Source of the DNA: Gemmatimonadota bacterium | GTDB taxonomy: Bacteria; Gemmatimonadota; Gemmatimonadetes; Gemmatimonadales; Gemmatimonadaceae | Direction of reading: 5' to 3' | DNA length: 64,000 nt | Assembly: GCA_021298835.1 (NCBI GenBank) | Contig: JAJTHG010000001.1 | Span: 1-64,000 of the forward strand | Shown: one piece after another, positions 18,341-27,497 of the stretch | Layout of the letters: each line of letters starts with the position of its first letter | Numbering within the stretch: the first letter of the stretch is position 1 | The notes under the pieces: model-generated | Databases searched by the model: none | The model's input: the letters and a program-made list of their open reading frames with translations, nothing else | Told to the model about the DNA's origin: nothing | Translations under genes and position numbers: made by a program

Positions 18341-21300
18341 ATGCGTTTCGTCCGTAGAGTGGCCGTCATGCTGGCGGTCGTTGCGTCGGTCCTGCCGGCG
18401 CAGCAGACCGGCACCGTGACGGGCCGAGTGGTGGACGCCGAAGATGCCAAGCCGATCGCCGGCGCGCGGATCACGGTGCTGACGTCGGGGCAGGTGCAGG
18501 CCGCCGCGCCCGCGTTGTCCGGCGCCGACGGCCGGTACAGCATTCCGCTGACCGCTGGCACCTATCAGCTGTACGTCACGGCGATCGGCTTCACGGCCCG
18601 CCGGGTCCAGAACGTGACCGTCACGGCCGGGCAGACGACGACGGTGGACGTCTCGATGACGCCGTTCAAGACGTCGCTGCAGCAGATCGCGGTGACGAGC
18701 ACGCGCGGCCAGCCCGAGAAGGTCCTCGACGCCCCGGCGCAGGTGATCTCGGTGACCAACGAGGAGATCGCCGCGCGGCCGGCGGTGACGGTGGCGGAGA
18801 ACCTCCGCAACGTGCCCGGCGTGGACATCTCGACCGGCGGCATCGTGCAGTCGAACATCGTCTCGCGCGGCTTCAACAACGCGTTCTCCGGCGCGATGCT
18901 GATGCTGCAGGACTACCGCTTCGCCGGCGTGCCGTCGCTGCGCGTGAACGTCCCCTTCCTGTTCACGGGCACGAACGAGGACATCGAGCGGGTCGAGGTG
19001 CTCAACGGTCCGGCCTCGGCGCTCTACGGCCCGAACTCGGGCAACGGTGCGATGCACATCATCACGAAGTCGCCGTTCAACTCGCAGGGGACGACGATCT
19101 CGGTGGACGGCGGCTCGCAGAGCATCATCCGCGCCGGGCTGCGCACCGCGCACACGATCGGCGACAAGGTCGGCGTGAAGCTCTCGGGCGAGTACATGCA
19201 GGGGCAGGACTTCCGGTTCACCGACCTCGCCGAGCCCACCACGTTCGCGGCAGCCGCCCCCCCGGGCCGCGCCGGTCAGCCGAACGTCCGCAACTTCGAC
19301 GTGGGCCGCTACACGGGCGAGGCGCGCCTCGACTGGCGTCCCCGCGGCGAGAAGGGTGACCTCGAGCTCATCACGACCTACGGCTTCACGAACGTCAACA
19401 ACGGCATGGAGCTCACGGGTGCCAACGGCACTTCGCAGATCAAGGGCTGGACGTACCAGAACATCCAGCAGCGCGTCCGCTGGGGCCGATTCTTCGCGCA
19501 GGCGTTCCTCAACTCGTCGGACGCCGGCAACGACAACGGGCAGAGCATCACGAACACCTTCCTGCTCCGCTCGGGCCAGCCGATCGTGGACAAGTCGCAG
19601 GTCTTCTCGGCGCAGGTCCAGCACGGCCTGACCGCCGGCAAGCTCGACCTCACCTACGGCGCCGACTACATCGCCACCCGTCCGAACACTGCCGGGACGA
19701 TCAACGGCCGCAACGAGAACAACGCCGACGTGACCGAGATCGGCGGCTACGTGCAGGGCAAGTACAAGCTCACGAACACGCTCGAGCTCCTCGGTGCGAT
19801 CCGCGTGGACGACCATAGCCAGCTCGAGGGGACGTTCTTCTCGCCCCGCGCGGCGCTGCTCTGGAAGCCGAACGCGAACGAGACCTGGCGCCTGACGTAC
19901 AACCGCGCGTTCAACACGCCGGCGAACTTCGCGTTCTTCCTCGACCTCATCAACGCCCGCAACCTCGGCGGCTCGGGTTACGACCTGCGCGCGCTCGGCA
20001 ACGCGAACGGCTGGCAGTTCGACCGTTCGTGCGGCACCGGCTCGGTGTTCGGGGCGTTCTGCATGCGCTCGCCGTTCGTCCCGGGCGGCACGCCGGGCAC
20101 GTTCCTGCAGACCGGCGCCAACGCCGCGACGGCATGGAACGGGCTCGTCACCGCGCAGCGGACCGCGCTCATCGGCGGGCCCGCCGCGGGGCTGCAGGGG
20201 GCGTTCAACCAGGCGATCCAGACGGCGCTGACGCAGGCCGGCCTCGGGGCGCTGATTCCGACGATCGTCGGCGCGGTCGCCACGGCGACGGCGACCGCCG
20301 CCACCGGCGGCATCGACGCCCTGCGGTCCGGGGCCCCGAGCACGGCGAACATCCCGACGCGCGTCGCCTTCATCAACAACGCCACCGCGAACATCCAGCC
20401 GGCGGTCCTCGCCGACCTTGCGCGCCTGCGCGCGACGTACAACGAGACCTTCGAGATCGGCTGGAAGGGGGCGATCGGCCAGCGCTTCTCGATGGACTTC
20501 GCGGGCTGGACCCAGCTCCGACGCGACGTCGGCACGCCGGCCGGCCTCGCGACGCCGAGCGTCTTCATGGACGCCGGCAGCCCCGCGAACCAGGCGGCGA
20601 TCGGCGGCTACATGGGGGCGCGTCTGCAGACGGGCGTAGTCGGCTCCGGCTACACCACGGCGCTCGCCGGCGCCCTCGGGGCGGCCGGCGTCCCCACCAC
20701 GGTCATCCCGACCCTCGTCAACGGCATCGTCTCGGGAGCCATCAACGGCTTCGTCCCGGCGGCTCTCGGCAATCTCGCCCGCGCGCCGCTCGGTACGATC
20801 ACCTTCAACGACGCGACCTTCGGGCAGAGCCCGGACCTCCTCGCGACCTACCAGACCATCGAAGGTCGCCTGTGGGTGTACGGTGCCGACGCGTCCATGC
20901 AGTACCTGCTGGACAACCAGTGGACGCTCAGCGGCACCATTGGCGGCGTGAACCGCACGCAGTTCGGCGAGTTCCTCGACTCGAACGGCCTGCCGCTCGC
21001 GACGAACTCGCCGGGCCTCCGCGGCCAACTGACGGTCCGGTACCAGCAGGAGCCCGGCAAGGGTTGGGGCGGCGAGGTCCGCGGCCGCTACACCGACGCC
21101 TTCCAAGTGAACTCGGGCGTGTACAACACCGGCTACTGCAACGCGATCGCCCCGGGCAACCCGGGCGCCATCGCCAACGCGACGCCGGGCCCGATCACCC
21201 GCTTCGGCGGCACCTGCCCGGCGGGCACGTTCGCCTACAACTCGCAGTTCGGCGGCGTCCCGGTCAACATGATGCTCGACCTGGGGCTCACCTACCGCTT

Positions 21301-21430
21301 CCAGCTCGGCGGCAAGGACGCGCTCTGGTCGCTCACTGCGACCAACCTGTTCGACAACCAGGTGCCTACCTTCGCCGGCGTGCCGAACATCGGCCGCCTC
21401 GTGATGACCCGGCTGTCGTACACGTTCTGA
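18341..21430 (+). CDS. TonB-dependent outer-membrane receptor
   Basis: 1029 residues from ATG 18341, preceded by a GAGGA ribosome site. Signal peptide ends near LPAQ. Residues about 25-105 form a carboxypeptidase-regulatory-like beta domain (TVTGRVVDAEDAKPIAGARI opening). The plug is at about 115-230, with PAQVISVTNEEI, LRNVPGVDIS, IERVEVLNGPASALYGPNS and GAMHIITKSP. The rest is the barrel, ending in the usual aromatic residue (SYTF). Ligand is unknown; no adjacent uptake genes betray it. An extracellular loop carries a cysteine pair and long Ala/Gly-rich inserts. Transcription seems controlled by the structured leader upstream and ends at a strong terminator. Confidence 0.92.
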   Translation: MRFVRRVAVMLAVVASVLPAQQTGTVTGRVVDAEDAKPIAGARITVLTSGQVQAAAPALSGADGRYSIPLTAGTYQLYVTAIGFTARRVQNVTVTAGQTTTVDVSMTPFKTSLQQIAVTSTRGQPEKVLDAPAQVISVTNEEIAARPAVTVAENLRNVPGVDISTGGIVQSNIVSRGFNNAFSGAMLMLQDYRFAGVPSLRVNVPFLFTGTNEDIERVEVLNGPASALYGPNSGNGAMHIITKSPFNSQGTTISVDGGSQSIIRAGLRTAHTIGDKVGVKLSGEYMQGQDFRFTDLAEPTTFAAAAPPGRAGQPNVRNFDVGRYTGEARLDWRPRGEKGDLELITTYGFTNVNNGMELTGANGTSQIKGWTYQNIQQRVRWGRFFAQAFLNSSDAGNDNGQSITNTFLLRSGQPIVDKSQVFSAQVQHGLTAGKLDLTYGADYIATRPNTAGTINGRNENNADVTEIGGYVQGKYKLTNTLELLGAIRVDDHSQLEGTFFSPRAALLWKPNANETWRLTYNRAFNTPANFAFFLDLINARNLGGSGYDLRALGNANGWQFDRSCGTGSVFGAFCMRSPFVPGGTPGTFLQTGANAATAWNGLVTAQRTALIGGPAAGLQGAFNQAIQTALTQAGLGALIPTIVGAVATATATAATGGIDALRSGAPSTANIPTRVAFINNATANIQPAVLADLARLRATYNETFEIGWKGAIGQRFSMDFAGWTQLRRDVGTPAGLATPSVFMDAGSPANQAAIGGYMGARLQTGVVGSGYTTALAGALGAAGVPTTVIPTLVNGIVSGAINGFVPAALGNLARAPLGTITFNDATFGQSPDLLATYQTIEGRLWVYGADASMQYLLDNQWTLSGTIGGVNRTQFGEFLDSNGLPLATNSPGLRGQLTVRYQQEPGKGWGGEVRGRYTDAFQVNSGVYNTGYCNAIAPGNPGAIANATPGPITRFGGTCPAGTFAYNSQFGGVPVNMMLDLGLTYRFQLGGKDALWSLTATNLFDNQVPTFAGVPNIGRLVMTRLSYTF

Positions 21431-21445
21431 GCTGAACCGGCTCGG

Positions 21446-21491
21446 CGCATCGGCGCCGGCTCCCTTGCGGGGGCCGGCGCCGATGCGTTTT
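21446..21491 (+). terminator. Rho-independent terminator of the TonB-dependent receptor
   Basis: Perfect 14-bp stem (arms 21447-21460 and 21473-21486, closed by one more C-G pair) followed by GTTTT. It begins 15 bases after the receptor stop and covers the first possible ATG of the next gene at 21483, which argues that the next gene starts later. Confidence 0.8.
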
Positions 21492-21503
21492 CGTGCCCGT
21501 CAC

Positions 21504-22292
21504 ATGCATCCCCTCCTCCACCGCGACCTCCGCCCCATCGTCGGCCACCGCGGCAACGCCGCGCACGCCCCCGAGAACACACTCGAATCCTTCCGCCAGG
21601 CGGTCGCGCTCGGCGTGGACGCCCTCGAGCTCGACGTCCGACTGAGCGCCGACGGCGAGGTGGTGGTGCACCACGATCCCACCGTGGCGCGCACCACCGG
21701 CGGCCGCGGGGCCGTCGCGGCGCTCTCGTGGAGCGAGCTGGCGCACCTCGACGCCGGCGCACGCTTCGCGCGCGCCGGCGACACCCCGTACCGCGGCACC
21801 GGCGTGCGCATTCCGCGCTTCGCCGAGGTCCTCGAGGCCTTTCCCGACGTCCCGCTGCTGATCGAGCTCAAGGTGCCCGAGGTGGCGCGCCCGCTTCGCC
21901 GCCTGATCGAGGCGGCGCGCGCGGAGGCGCGCTGCATCGTCGCATCGTTCGTCTCCGCCGCCATGCCACCGTTCGCTGGCTCGGCGATCGCCACCGGCGC
22001 GTCGCAGGCCGACCTCGTGCGGCTCTTCCCGCGCGCGCTGCTCGGGCGGACAGCGCCGGCACTCCCGTATCGCGTCATCGCCATGCCCGCCACCCACTGG
22101 GGCCTCCCCCTGCCGATGGCGGGCTTCGTGCGCGCGGCGGCCGGGGCGGGGGTCCCGGTGCACGTCTGGACGGTGAACGATCCCGCCCAGGGCGAGCGGC
22201 TCTGGGCGGCAGGTGTCCGCGGGCTGATCAGCGACGACCCGGCCACCATGCTCGCCCTTCGCGCCCGCCGATTCGGCGCGGGGGCGGGCTGA
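21504..22292 (+). CDS. Glycerophosphodiester phosphodiesterase
   Basis: 262 residues from ATG 21504; an earlier in-frame ATG at 21483 lies inside the terminator stem. GDPD TIM-barrel motifs are complete: GHRGNAAHAPENT with His15, ALELDVRLSADGEVVVHHDPT with the metal-binding E-x-D and catalytic His, IELKVPE, and a late VWTVND. No signal peptide, so probably cytosolic. It hydrolyses glycerophosphodiesters to glycerol 3-phosphate and an alcohol during phospholipid turnover. The stop overlaps the start of the following YdcF-like gene (TGATG). Confidence 0.9.
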   Translation: MHPLLHRDLRPIVGHRGNAAHAPENTLESFRQAVALGVDALELDVRLSADGEVVVHHDPTVARTTGGRGAVAALSWSELAHLDAGARFARAGDTPYRGTGVRIPRFAEVLEAFPDVPLLIELKVPEVARPLRRLIEAARAEARCIVASFVSAAMPPFAGSAIATGASQADLVRLFPRALLGRTAPALPYRVIAMPATHWGLPLPMAGFVRAAAGAGVPVHVWTVNDPAQGERLWAAGVRGLISDDPATMLALRARRFGAGAG

Positions 22293-23107
22293 TGCCGCCG
22301 AAGGGCAAGGCACCGGCCGCCGGCGCGGAGCGCGGCCGTGGCGTAGCGGCGGGAGCGATCCTCGCCGTCACGGCGTGGGTGCTCCTCGCGCATCTCGGCC
22401 TCGCGGGCAAGCTCGGCGTCTGGGGGGGCGTCCTGCCGAGTCTGGGCGTCGGCGCCCTGCTGGGGCTGCTCGGCGCCGCCCGCCTGCTATGGCTCGCGAA
22501 CTTCCTCGCCGTCGCCATGCTGACCGCCACGGTGGCGACGCCGGACGTCGCGCGCCAGTTCACGCGGCGCTTCGTCCGCGACGACAGCGTTCCCAAGGAC
22601 GGCGTGCAGGCGGTGGTGGTGCTTTCGGCGATGCTGACCGCCGACGGCCAGCTCGACGGCGTCGGTGCGGACCGGCTGCTGACGGGCCTCGGGCTGGCCA
22701 AGAGGCTCGGGACGCCGATTCTCGTGACGACCCGCTTCCGGCTGCCCGAAGACCCGGCGATCACGACCGAGGCCGACCAAGGACGGTTGATCGCCCTTGC
22801 CGGCCTCGGCGCCCGGTGGATCGTCACGCGCGAGGTCTTCGACACGCGCGACGAGGCGCAGGCCACCGCAGCCCTCGCGGCCCGGGAGGGCTTCACGCGG
22901 GTCGCCGTCGTGACGTCACCGATGCACACCAGGCGCGCCTGCGCCCTGTTCGAGCGAGAGAAGCTCTCGGTGACGTGCGTCGCCGCAACATCGCGCGATG
23001 CGGCGTTCCGGTCGCTCAAGTCGCCGGCGGACCGCGTGCGGGCGGTGCGGCTCGGCATGTACGAAACGATCGCGTGGGCCTACTACCGGCTGCGGGGCTG
23101 GCTGTGA
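22292..23107 (+). CDS. DUF218/YdcF-ElyC-like membrane protein
   Basis: 271 residues, coupled to the phosphodiesterase. Two or three hydrophobic segments lie in the first 90 residues (AILAVTAWVLLAHLGLA; VLPSLGVGALLGLLGAARLLW). The remainder is a Rossmann-like DUF218 domain: AVVVLSAMLTADGQL, ADRLLTGLGLAKRLGTPILVT, SDTRDEAQ-type FDTRDEAQATAALA, and VVTSPMHTRRACALF. Relatives (ElyC, SanA, YdcF) are inner-membrane proteins tied to envelope precursor or vancomycin phenotypes in Escherichia coli. The biochemical role is unknown. Pairing with a phosphodiesterase hints at envelope lipid recycling (inference). Confidence 0.82.
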   Translation: MPPKGKAPAAGAERGRGVAAGAILAVTAWVLLAHLGLAGKLGVWGGVLPSLGVGALLGLLGAARLLWLANFLAVAMLTATVATPDVARQFTRRFVRDDSVPKDGVQAVVVLSAMLTADGQLDGVGADRLLTGLGLAKRLGTPILVTTRFRLPEDPAITTEADQGRLIALAGLGARWIVTREVFDTRDEAQATAALAAREGFTRVAVVTSPMHTRRACALFEREKLSVTCVAATSRDAAFRSLKSPADRVRAVRLGMYETIAWAYYRLRGWL

Positions 23108-23142
23108 CCGTCGGCGCGGCGCGACGGCCGTCGCCGCTCCCG

Positions 23143-24114
23143 TCAGTAGAGCGACACCAGCCCCAGCTTGACGTACGGCGCGTTGCCCGGCGCGTAGCCA
23201 AGCACCGCCTCGCCGGGTCCCGTCGCGAACCGAGCGAAGTTGAAGCGCCGGACCACCGTCGTCCCCGCCTCGACGTTCAGGTACGTCTTCCCGAAGAGGT
23301 TCCACCGCAGCACCGGCCCGACCGTGCCGTTGGCGAACTGGAACTGCCCCGCGCTGCGCGGCTGCGACGCGGGATCGCCCAGCCGGTACTGCGCCCCGAA
23401 GAGCTGGGCCTCGAGGCCGACGTCGAGTCCCTTCCGCGGGAACCACCAAGCGGTGAGCCGCTGCGGCAGGAAGCCGTCGAGGAGCACCTTCGTGCCGCGG
23501 CGATGCACCACGTGCAGCACCGGCACGGGAATCGCGACGCCGAAGTTCGAGCCGTAGGCGAGCCCGAAGCCGAGCGTGGTGTTGTCGCCCACGACGCGGT
23601 CAACGAACACGGCGCCTTCGAGCCGGAAGTGATCGAGGCCGATGTCACGACCGTCGGTGAAGAGCCCGGGCCGCGCGATGACGCCGAGCGTGGTGACGTC
23701 GCTGACGGTGTTGAGCCACCAGAAGTCGTACTGCAGGGCGTAGAGGTCGAGCGGCTGGCGCGCGACCGACGAGCCCGGCACGGCCCCCTGCGGCCAGGGC
23801 AACCCGAGCCGCGCGGCGCGGGCGACGAATCCGTGCAGCACCATCAGGTTCTGGTCCTTGCCGTACACGCGGCGCAGGCCGCCCTGTACCGTCACCTGCT
23901 GCGCGGTGATGCCGCTGTCGAGCATCACCGCCGACGGGGCCCCGCCGGGCGTCCACGGGGTCGTGGTGCCGCCGCGCCCGAAGCCCTCGTAGCGGACGGC
24001 CCACTGCTCGCGTTGCGCGTACGCCGGGGTCGCGGCGATACTGAGCAGCCCCGCGAGCGCGGGGAGGACGCGAATCCACGACGGACGCACGACACGGAGC
24101 GAAACGATGGGCAT
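23143..24114 (-). CDS. Outer-membrane beta-barrel protein, DUF6268-like
   Basis: 323 residues from an ATG at 24114. Signal peptide ends TPAYAQ. The mature protein is a chain of alternating amphipathic strands (for example YDFWWLNTVSDVTTLGVIARPGL), and the C-terminus is LVSLY, typical of a barrel. The frame stays open upstream through low-complexity sequence antisense to the TPR gene, which I discard. The resemblance to DUF6268-type barrels is an impression from strand pattern, not from a search. Its start overlaps or nearly overlaps that of the divergent TPR gene. Confidence 0.7.
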   Translation of the reverse strand: MPIVSLRVVRPSWIRVLPALAGLLSIAATPAYAQREQWAVRYEGFGRGGTTTPWTPGGAPSAVMLDSGITAQQVTVQGGLRRVYGKDQNLMVLHGFVARAARLGLPWPQGAVPGSSVARQPLDLYALQYDFWWLNTVSDVTTLGVIARPGLFTDGRDIGLDHFRLEGAVFVDRVVGDNTTLGFGLAYGSNFGVAIPVPVLHVVHRRGTKVLLDGFLPQRLTAWWFPRKGLDVGLEAQLFGAQYRLGDPASQPRSAGQFQFANGTVGPVLRWNLFGKTYLNVEAGTTVVRRFNFARFATGPGEAVLGYAPGNAPYVKLGLVSLY

Positions 24115-24130
24115 CGGCAGGGGCTGGCGA

Positions 24131-24946
24131 ATGGTGACACTGTTGTCGGCGGTGCTCCCGGCGACACCGCTGGTCGCGCCGCTGGTCGCGCCGCTGGTCG
24201 CGCCGCTGGTCGCGCCGCTGGTCGCGCCGCTGGTCGCGCCGCTGGCGGCGCAGGACGTGGCCGAACTGACCGCACGGACCGATTCACTGCTGGCGGCGGC
24301 CCGGCTCACCGACGCCCGCGCGACGATCGAGCAGGCCCGTCGCGTCGCCCCGAAGGACTTCGAGGTGCTCTGGCGCCTGTCGCGCGTCTGGAACCTGCTC
24401 GGGGACCAGGCGGGCGACAAGGCCGGCGAGACGTTCTACCTGCAGGCGCGCGGCTTCGCCGACCAGGCGATCGCCGCCAACCCAAAGACCGCCGCCGGCT
24501 ACGTGCGCCGGGCCGCCTCGGGCGGCAAGATCGCGCTCTTCCGTGGCACGCTCGAGGCCGCCGACCTCGTCAAGACCGTCCGCGACGACGCCCAGCAGGC
24601 GCTCAAGCTCGGCGACGGCGGCGCCGCGCAGCAGGCGACGGCGCACTACATCCTCGGCCGCACGCACCTCAAGCTCCTCGAGACCCCGCGCCCGCTCCGG
24701 ATGCCGGTCGGGCTCGGCTGGGCGACGCTCGGCGAGGCCACCGCCAACCTCCGCAAGGCGGTCGAACTGCGGCCGGACTTCATCATGTTCCGCCTCGACT
24801 ACGCCCGGGCGCTGGTGCGCGACGACAAGCCCGCCGAGGCGCGGGCGCAGCTCGAGGCGGGGGCGAAGCTGGCCGTGGGGGAGTTCGGCGACGAGGAACG
24901 GCTGAAGGAGATCGCGACGCTGCTCGGCGAACTGCGCGGGAAGTAG
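24131..24946 (+). CDS. Exported TPR protein with a repeat-built signal peptide
   Basis: 271 residues from ATG 24131; an alternative ATG at 24107 would overlap the divergent barrel gene by 8 bases. The hydrophobic core of the signal peptide is six copies of LVAP followed by LAAQ. The mature part is helical and reads as degenerate tetratricopeptide repeats (ARLTDARATIEQARRVAPKDFE; ANLRKAVELRPDF), a scaffold for protein contacts in the periplasm. No enzymatic motif. Partners unknown. Convergent with the DUF5916 gene, with 15 bases between stops. Confidence 0.8.
   Translation: MVTLLSAVLPATPLVAPLVAPLVAPLVAPLVAPLVAPLAAQDVAELTARTDSLLAAARLTDARATIEQARRVAPKDFEVLWRLSRVWNLLGDQAGDKAGETFYLQARGFADQAIAANPKTAAGYVRRAASGGKIALFRGTLEAADLVKTVRDDAQQALKLGDGGAAQQATAHYILGRTHLKLLETPRPLRMPVGLGWATLGEATANLRKAVELRPDFIMFRLDYARALVRDDKPAEARAQLEAGAKLAVGEFGDEERLKEIATLLGELRGK
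24170..24241 (+). repeat. 12-bp tandem repeat, six perfect copies
   Basis: CTGGTCGCGCCG is repeated six times without a mismatch, followed by a diverged seventh unit (CTGGCGGCGCAG). Each unit adds four codons (LVAP) to the signal peptide of the TPR protein. Perfect identity suggests recent expansion or ongoing slippage. Confidence 0.95.
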
Positions 24947-24961
24947 GCCCGGGGCCCGACC

Positions 24962-27478
24962 CTACCGCAGCCCACCGGCCCGCATCAGGTAGCTGACCTT
25001 CACGAAGAAGCCGTCCTGCTGCCGCTCCATCCGGCGGAAGCTGAACGCGTCGTCCTCGGTGACCGTGGAGCCATAGCCCGCGAAGACCACGGTCCCGGGA
25101 TTCGGCAGGAACGAGAAGAGCCAGTCGGCGCGCAGCCGGTTGCTGTTGAGGGCCGCGACCGGCGCCACGGTGCCGCCGGCCTGCAGGCGCCCGATCGGGA
25201 ATCCCGTCGCCGGGTCGCGGAGGGCGTCGCGGAAGCGGCGCTCGTACTGGCCCACGAACCGGAAGAAGACCCAGCGGTTGAGCTGGTACTCGAGCCGGAG
25301 CCGCGGAATCGTGGTCGTGAGCAGGCGCGTCCCGTCGCGCTGGCGGGTGAACTGCGAGTGCCGCCAGAGCGCCTGCGCGCGGATCTTCGGCGTGGGGCGC
25401 AGGTCGGCGGTGACGTCCCAGTCGAAGCGGTCGGTGATGTCGGTCTCGAAGAAGTCGGGCTCGGCGTTCGACACGGCGACGCTGCCGGCGAACCCGGCAT
25501 ACCGGAACTGCGGCGTCCGGACGTCGGCGCGGACGTAGCGCGCCGCGATCGTGCGGCCGGGCGTGAAGGGACGCGCGTCGGGTCCCTCGGGGCCCGGTGC
25601 CAGGACGCGGTAATCGGCGTAGCGGGCCGGGTCGAAGCGGAACCACTCGACGCCGGGGACGACCGACGCGTTCCACCCGCCGCGGAAGGTGAGCGTGTTG
25701 CTGACGCTCAGGCGCCGCTCGAGCGGCAGGTCGCGCCCGAACCCGTCCCAGTTCCACAGCGCGCGGGTCGCGAAGAAGATCGTGTGCTGGTCCCACCACG
25801 ACCCGGGCGTCGAGAAGAACGAGAAGCGCTGGAAGATCCGCGGCTCGACGAAGTCGTTGCGCGGCACGAAGCCCGCGCGCGTCTCGAAGCGGTCGGAGAT
25901 GCCGGTGATGCCGTACAGGAAGCCCGCGCCGCGGCCGGTACGCCCGAGCCCGACGTCGAAGTTCGGGGCGAAGGCCCCGGTCGCCTGCGGCGTCCCCGTC
26001 CACGAGCCGCCGACGTTGTAGCTCAGGGTGTAGATCGGCGTGAGGAAGATGCGGGCGTCGGTGGAGAGCACGCGATTGAAGCCGCCGGCCTCCTGGCGCT
26101 CGGTGAGGACGACGCCTGCGTTCGACGCGAGCCCGAGGTCCTTCCGGTAGCGCACGATGCCGAAGAGGGGGTTCGACCGGCCGTCGGCCGAGTACGCCGC
26201 GCCGTCCACCGCCGCCAGCACGCCGAGGTCGGCGCGCGTGAGCTTGCCGGTGAGCTTGGCCGCCGCGATCGGCTGCACGATCTGGCGGGTGTACACCAGT
26301 CGGCCCGGCGAGTCGAACTGCTCGCTCCCCTCGGTGAAGAACGGCCGCAGCTCCGGGAAGAACAGGGCGAACCGGACGTCGCCGGGAATCTGCCCGACGT
26401 CGGCCTCGACCTGCGAGAAGTCGGGAAACGCCGTCGCGTTCATCGTGAGGTTCGGGGTCACCCCCCACCGCACGTCCGCGCCGAACTGCCCGCGCGACGC
26501 GTAGCGCCACGCCTCGCCCGCCGTACCCGCCGACGGCGCCCCGTTCGCGAAGGCGGTGGTGACCGGCGTGACGTCGAGCACGAGGCCGCGCCGCAAGTCG
26601 GTGAGCCCCGTGAGCCGGCCGCTCTGCACCTGGAAGCTGGCGCCGGCGCGCTTGACGGGCGCCCACGTGTCCTGATAGCCGGTGCGCTGCGTGTTGCGCA
26701 CCACCTGGATCCCCCAGTCCTGCGTGCGGCCGGCCTGGAAGCGCAGCGACTTGAAGGGGACGCGCAGTTCCACCTCGTAGCCCCAGTCGGTGATGCGTCC
26801 CTTCGACTGCCAGATGAAATCCTGCGACAGGTCGCTCGCCGCGAGGGCCGCGCGGTTGAAGCCCGGGCCGCCGGCGCCTTCGCTCCGCATCCCGTCGGTC
26901 TGGATGCCGAGCGGATTCACCGCGAACATGAACGCCCGCCGCTTGTCGTTGAACGTGTCGAGCAGGATCTGCACCCAGTCGTCGTTCGTGATGCGGTCGC
27001 GGTCGGCCAGCGTCGCCATCACCTGCCCCGGACCGGCGTACGCCCGCACGCCGAAGTGGATCGCCGTGCTGGAGTACCAGACGAGCACGTCGGTCGAGTC
27101 GCGGGACGGGCGCCCGTCCACCGGACTGTACGTGCTGAAGCCGGTCAGGCGCGCGGCCTCGTCCCACACCGGCTCGTCCAGCACGCCGTCCACGGTGATC
27201 GTCGCCTCGGAACGCGGGGCCGGCACCGAGAGCGACGTCGCGCCCGCGCGGCCGCTGAAGACCTCGCCGACGCGCCGCGCCCCGTCGGGCGACGTCGCCG
27301 CCGGCACGCCCGCCGCCGCCGGCTCGGCCGGACGCGCCACCGCGGCGGGCGCCGCCGCCGCAGAGCGCGGCGGCGGCGCCCCGGCGGCCTGCAAGGCGAG
27401 CAGCAGCGGAAGCAACACGGGGCGTGGACTGGGGGTACGAACCGGGCAAACGCGGAAAGGTAGCGCGATCGTGCCCAT
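24962..27478 (-). CDS. DUF5916 outer-membrane protein with CBM9-like N-terminal domain
   Basis: 838 residues if started at ATG 27478; ATGs at 27487 and 27496 are possible. Hydrophobic N-terminus (LLPLLLALQAAGAPPP) then an Ala/Pro-rich linker. Residues about 90-260 look like a family 9 carbohydrate-binding-type domain (ITVDGVLDEPVWDEAARL, DSTDVLVWYSSTAIHFGVRAY, DDWVQILLDTFNDKRRAFMF). The remainder matches DUF5916, a membrane barrel ending with a series of amphipathic strands. These proteins are common in Gemmatimonadota and Bacteroidota; function is unknown, with glycan or peptide uptake suggested by the binding domain. Divergent from the Spy-like gene with 19 bases between starts. Confidence 0.85.
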   Translation of the reverse strand: MGTIALPFRVCPVRTPSPRPVLLPLLLALQAAGAPPPRSAAAAPAAVARPAEPAAAGVPAATSPDGARRVGEVFSGRAGATSLSVPAPRSEATITVDGVLDEPVWDEAARLTGFSTYSPVDGRPSRDSTDVLVWYSSTAIHFGVRAYAGPGQVMATLADRDRITNDDWVQILLDTFNDKRRAFMFAVNPLGIQTDGMRSEGAGGPGFNRAALAASDLSQDFIWQSKGRITDWGYEVELRVPFKSLRFQAGRTQDWGIQVVRNTQRTGYQDTWAPVKRAGASFQVQSGRLTGLTDLRRGLVLDVTPVTTAFANGAPSAGTAGEAWRYASRGQFGADVRWGVTPNLTMNATAFPDFSQVEADVGQIPGDVRFALFFPELRPFFTEGSEQFDSPGRLVYTRQIVQPIAAAKLTGKLTRADLGVLAAVDGAAYSADGRSNPLFGIVRYRKDLGLASNAGVVLTERQEAGGFNRVLSTDARIFLTPIYTLSYNVGGSWTGTPQATGAFAPNFDVGLGRTGRGAGFLYGITGISDRFETRAGFVPRNDFVEPRIFQRFSFFSTPGSWWDQHTIFFATRALWNWDGFGRDLPLERRLSVSNTLTFRGGWNASVVPGVEWFRFDPARYADYRVLAPGPEGPDARPFTPGRTIAARYVRADVRTPQFRYAGFAGSVAVSNAEPDFFETDITDRFDWDVTADLRPTPKIRAQALWRHSQFTRQRDGTRLLTTTIPRLRLEYQLNRWVFFRFVGQYERRFRDALRDPATGFPIGRLQAGGTVAPVAALNSNRLRADWLFSFLPNPGTVVFAGYGSTVTEDDAFSFRRMERQQDGFFVKVSYLMRAGGLR

Positions 27479-27497
27479 CGCCCCCATCTTTTGGATC

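Noticed and set aside
18272-21106. 944-codon frame antisense to the TonB-dependent receptor
   Set aside because: Shadow frame; the plus strand encodes an unmistakable receptor.
21483-21503. Earlier ATG for the glycerophosphodiester phosphodiesterase
   Set aside because: It sits in the right arm of the strong terminator stem; ATG 21504 gives the normal family N-terminus.
24170-24241. CRISPR-like array
   Set aside because: Direct 12-bp repeats without spacers, inside a coding frame; a coding minisatellite.
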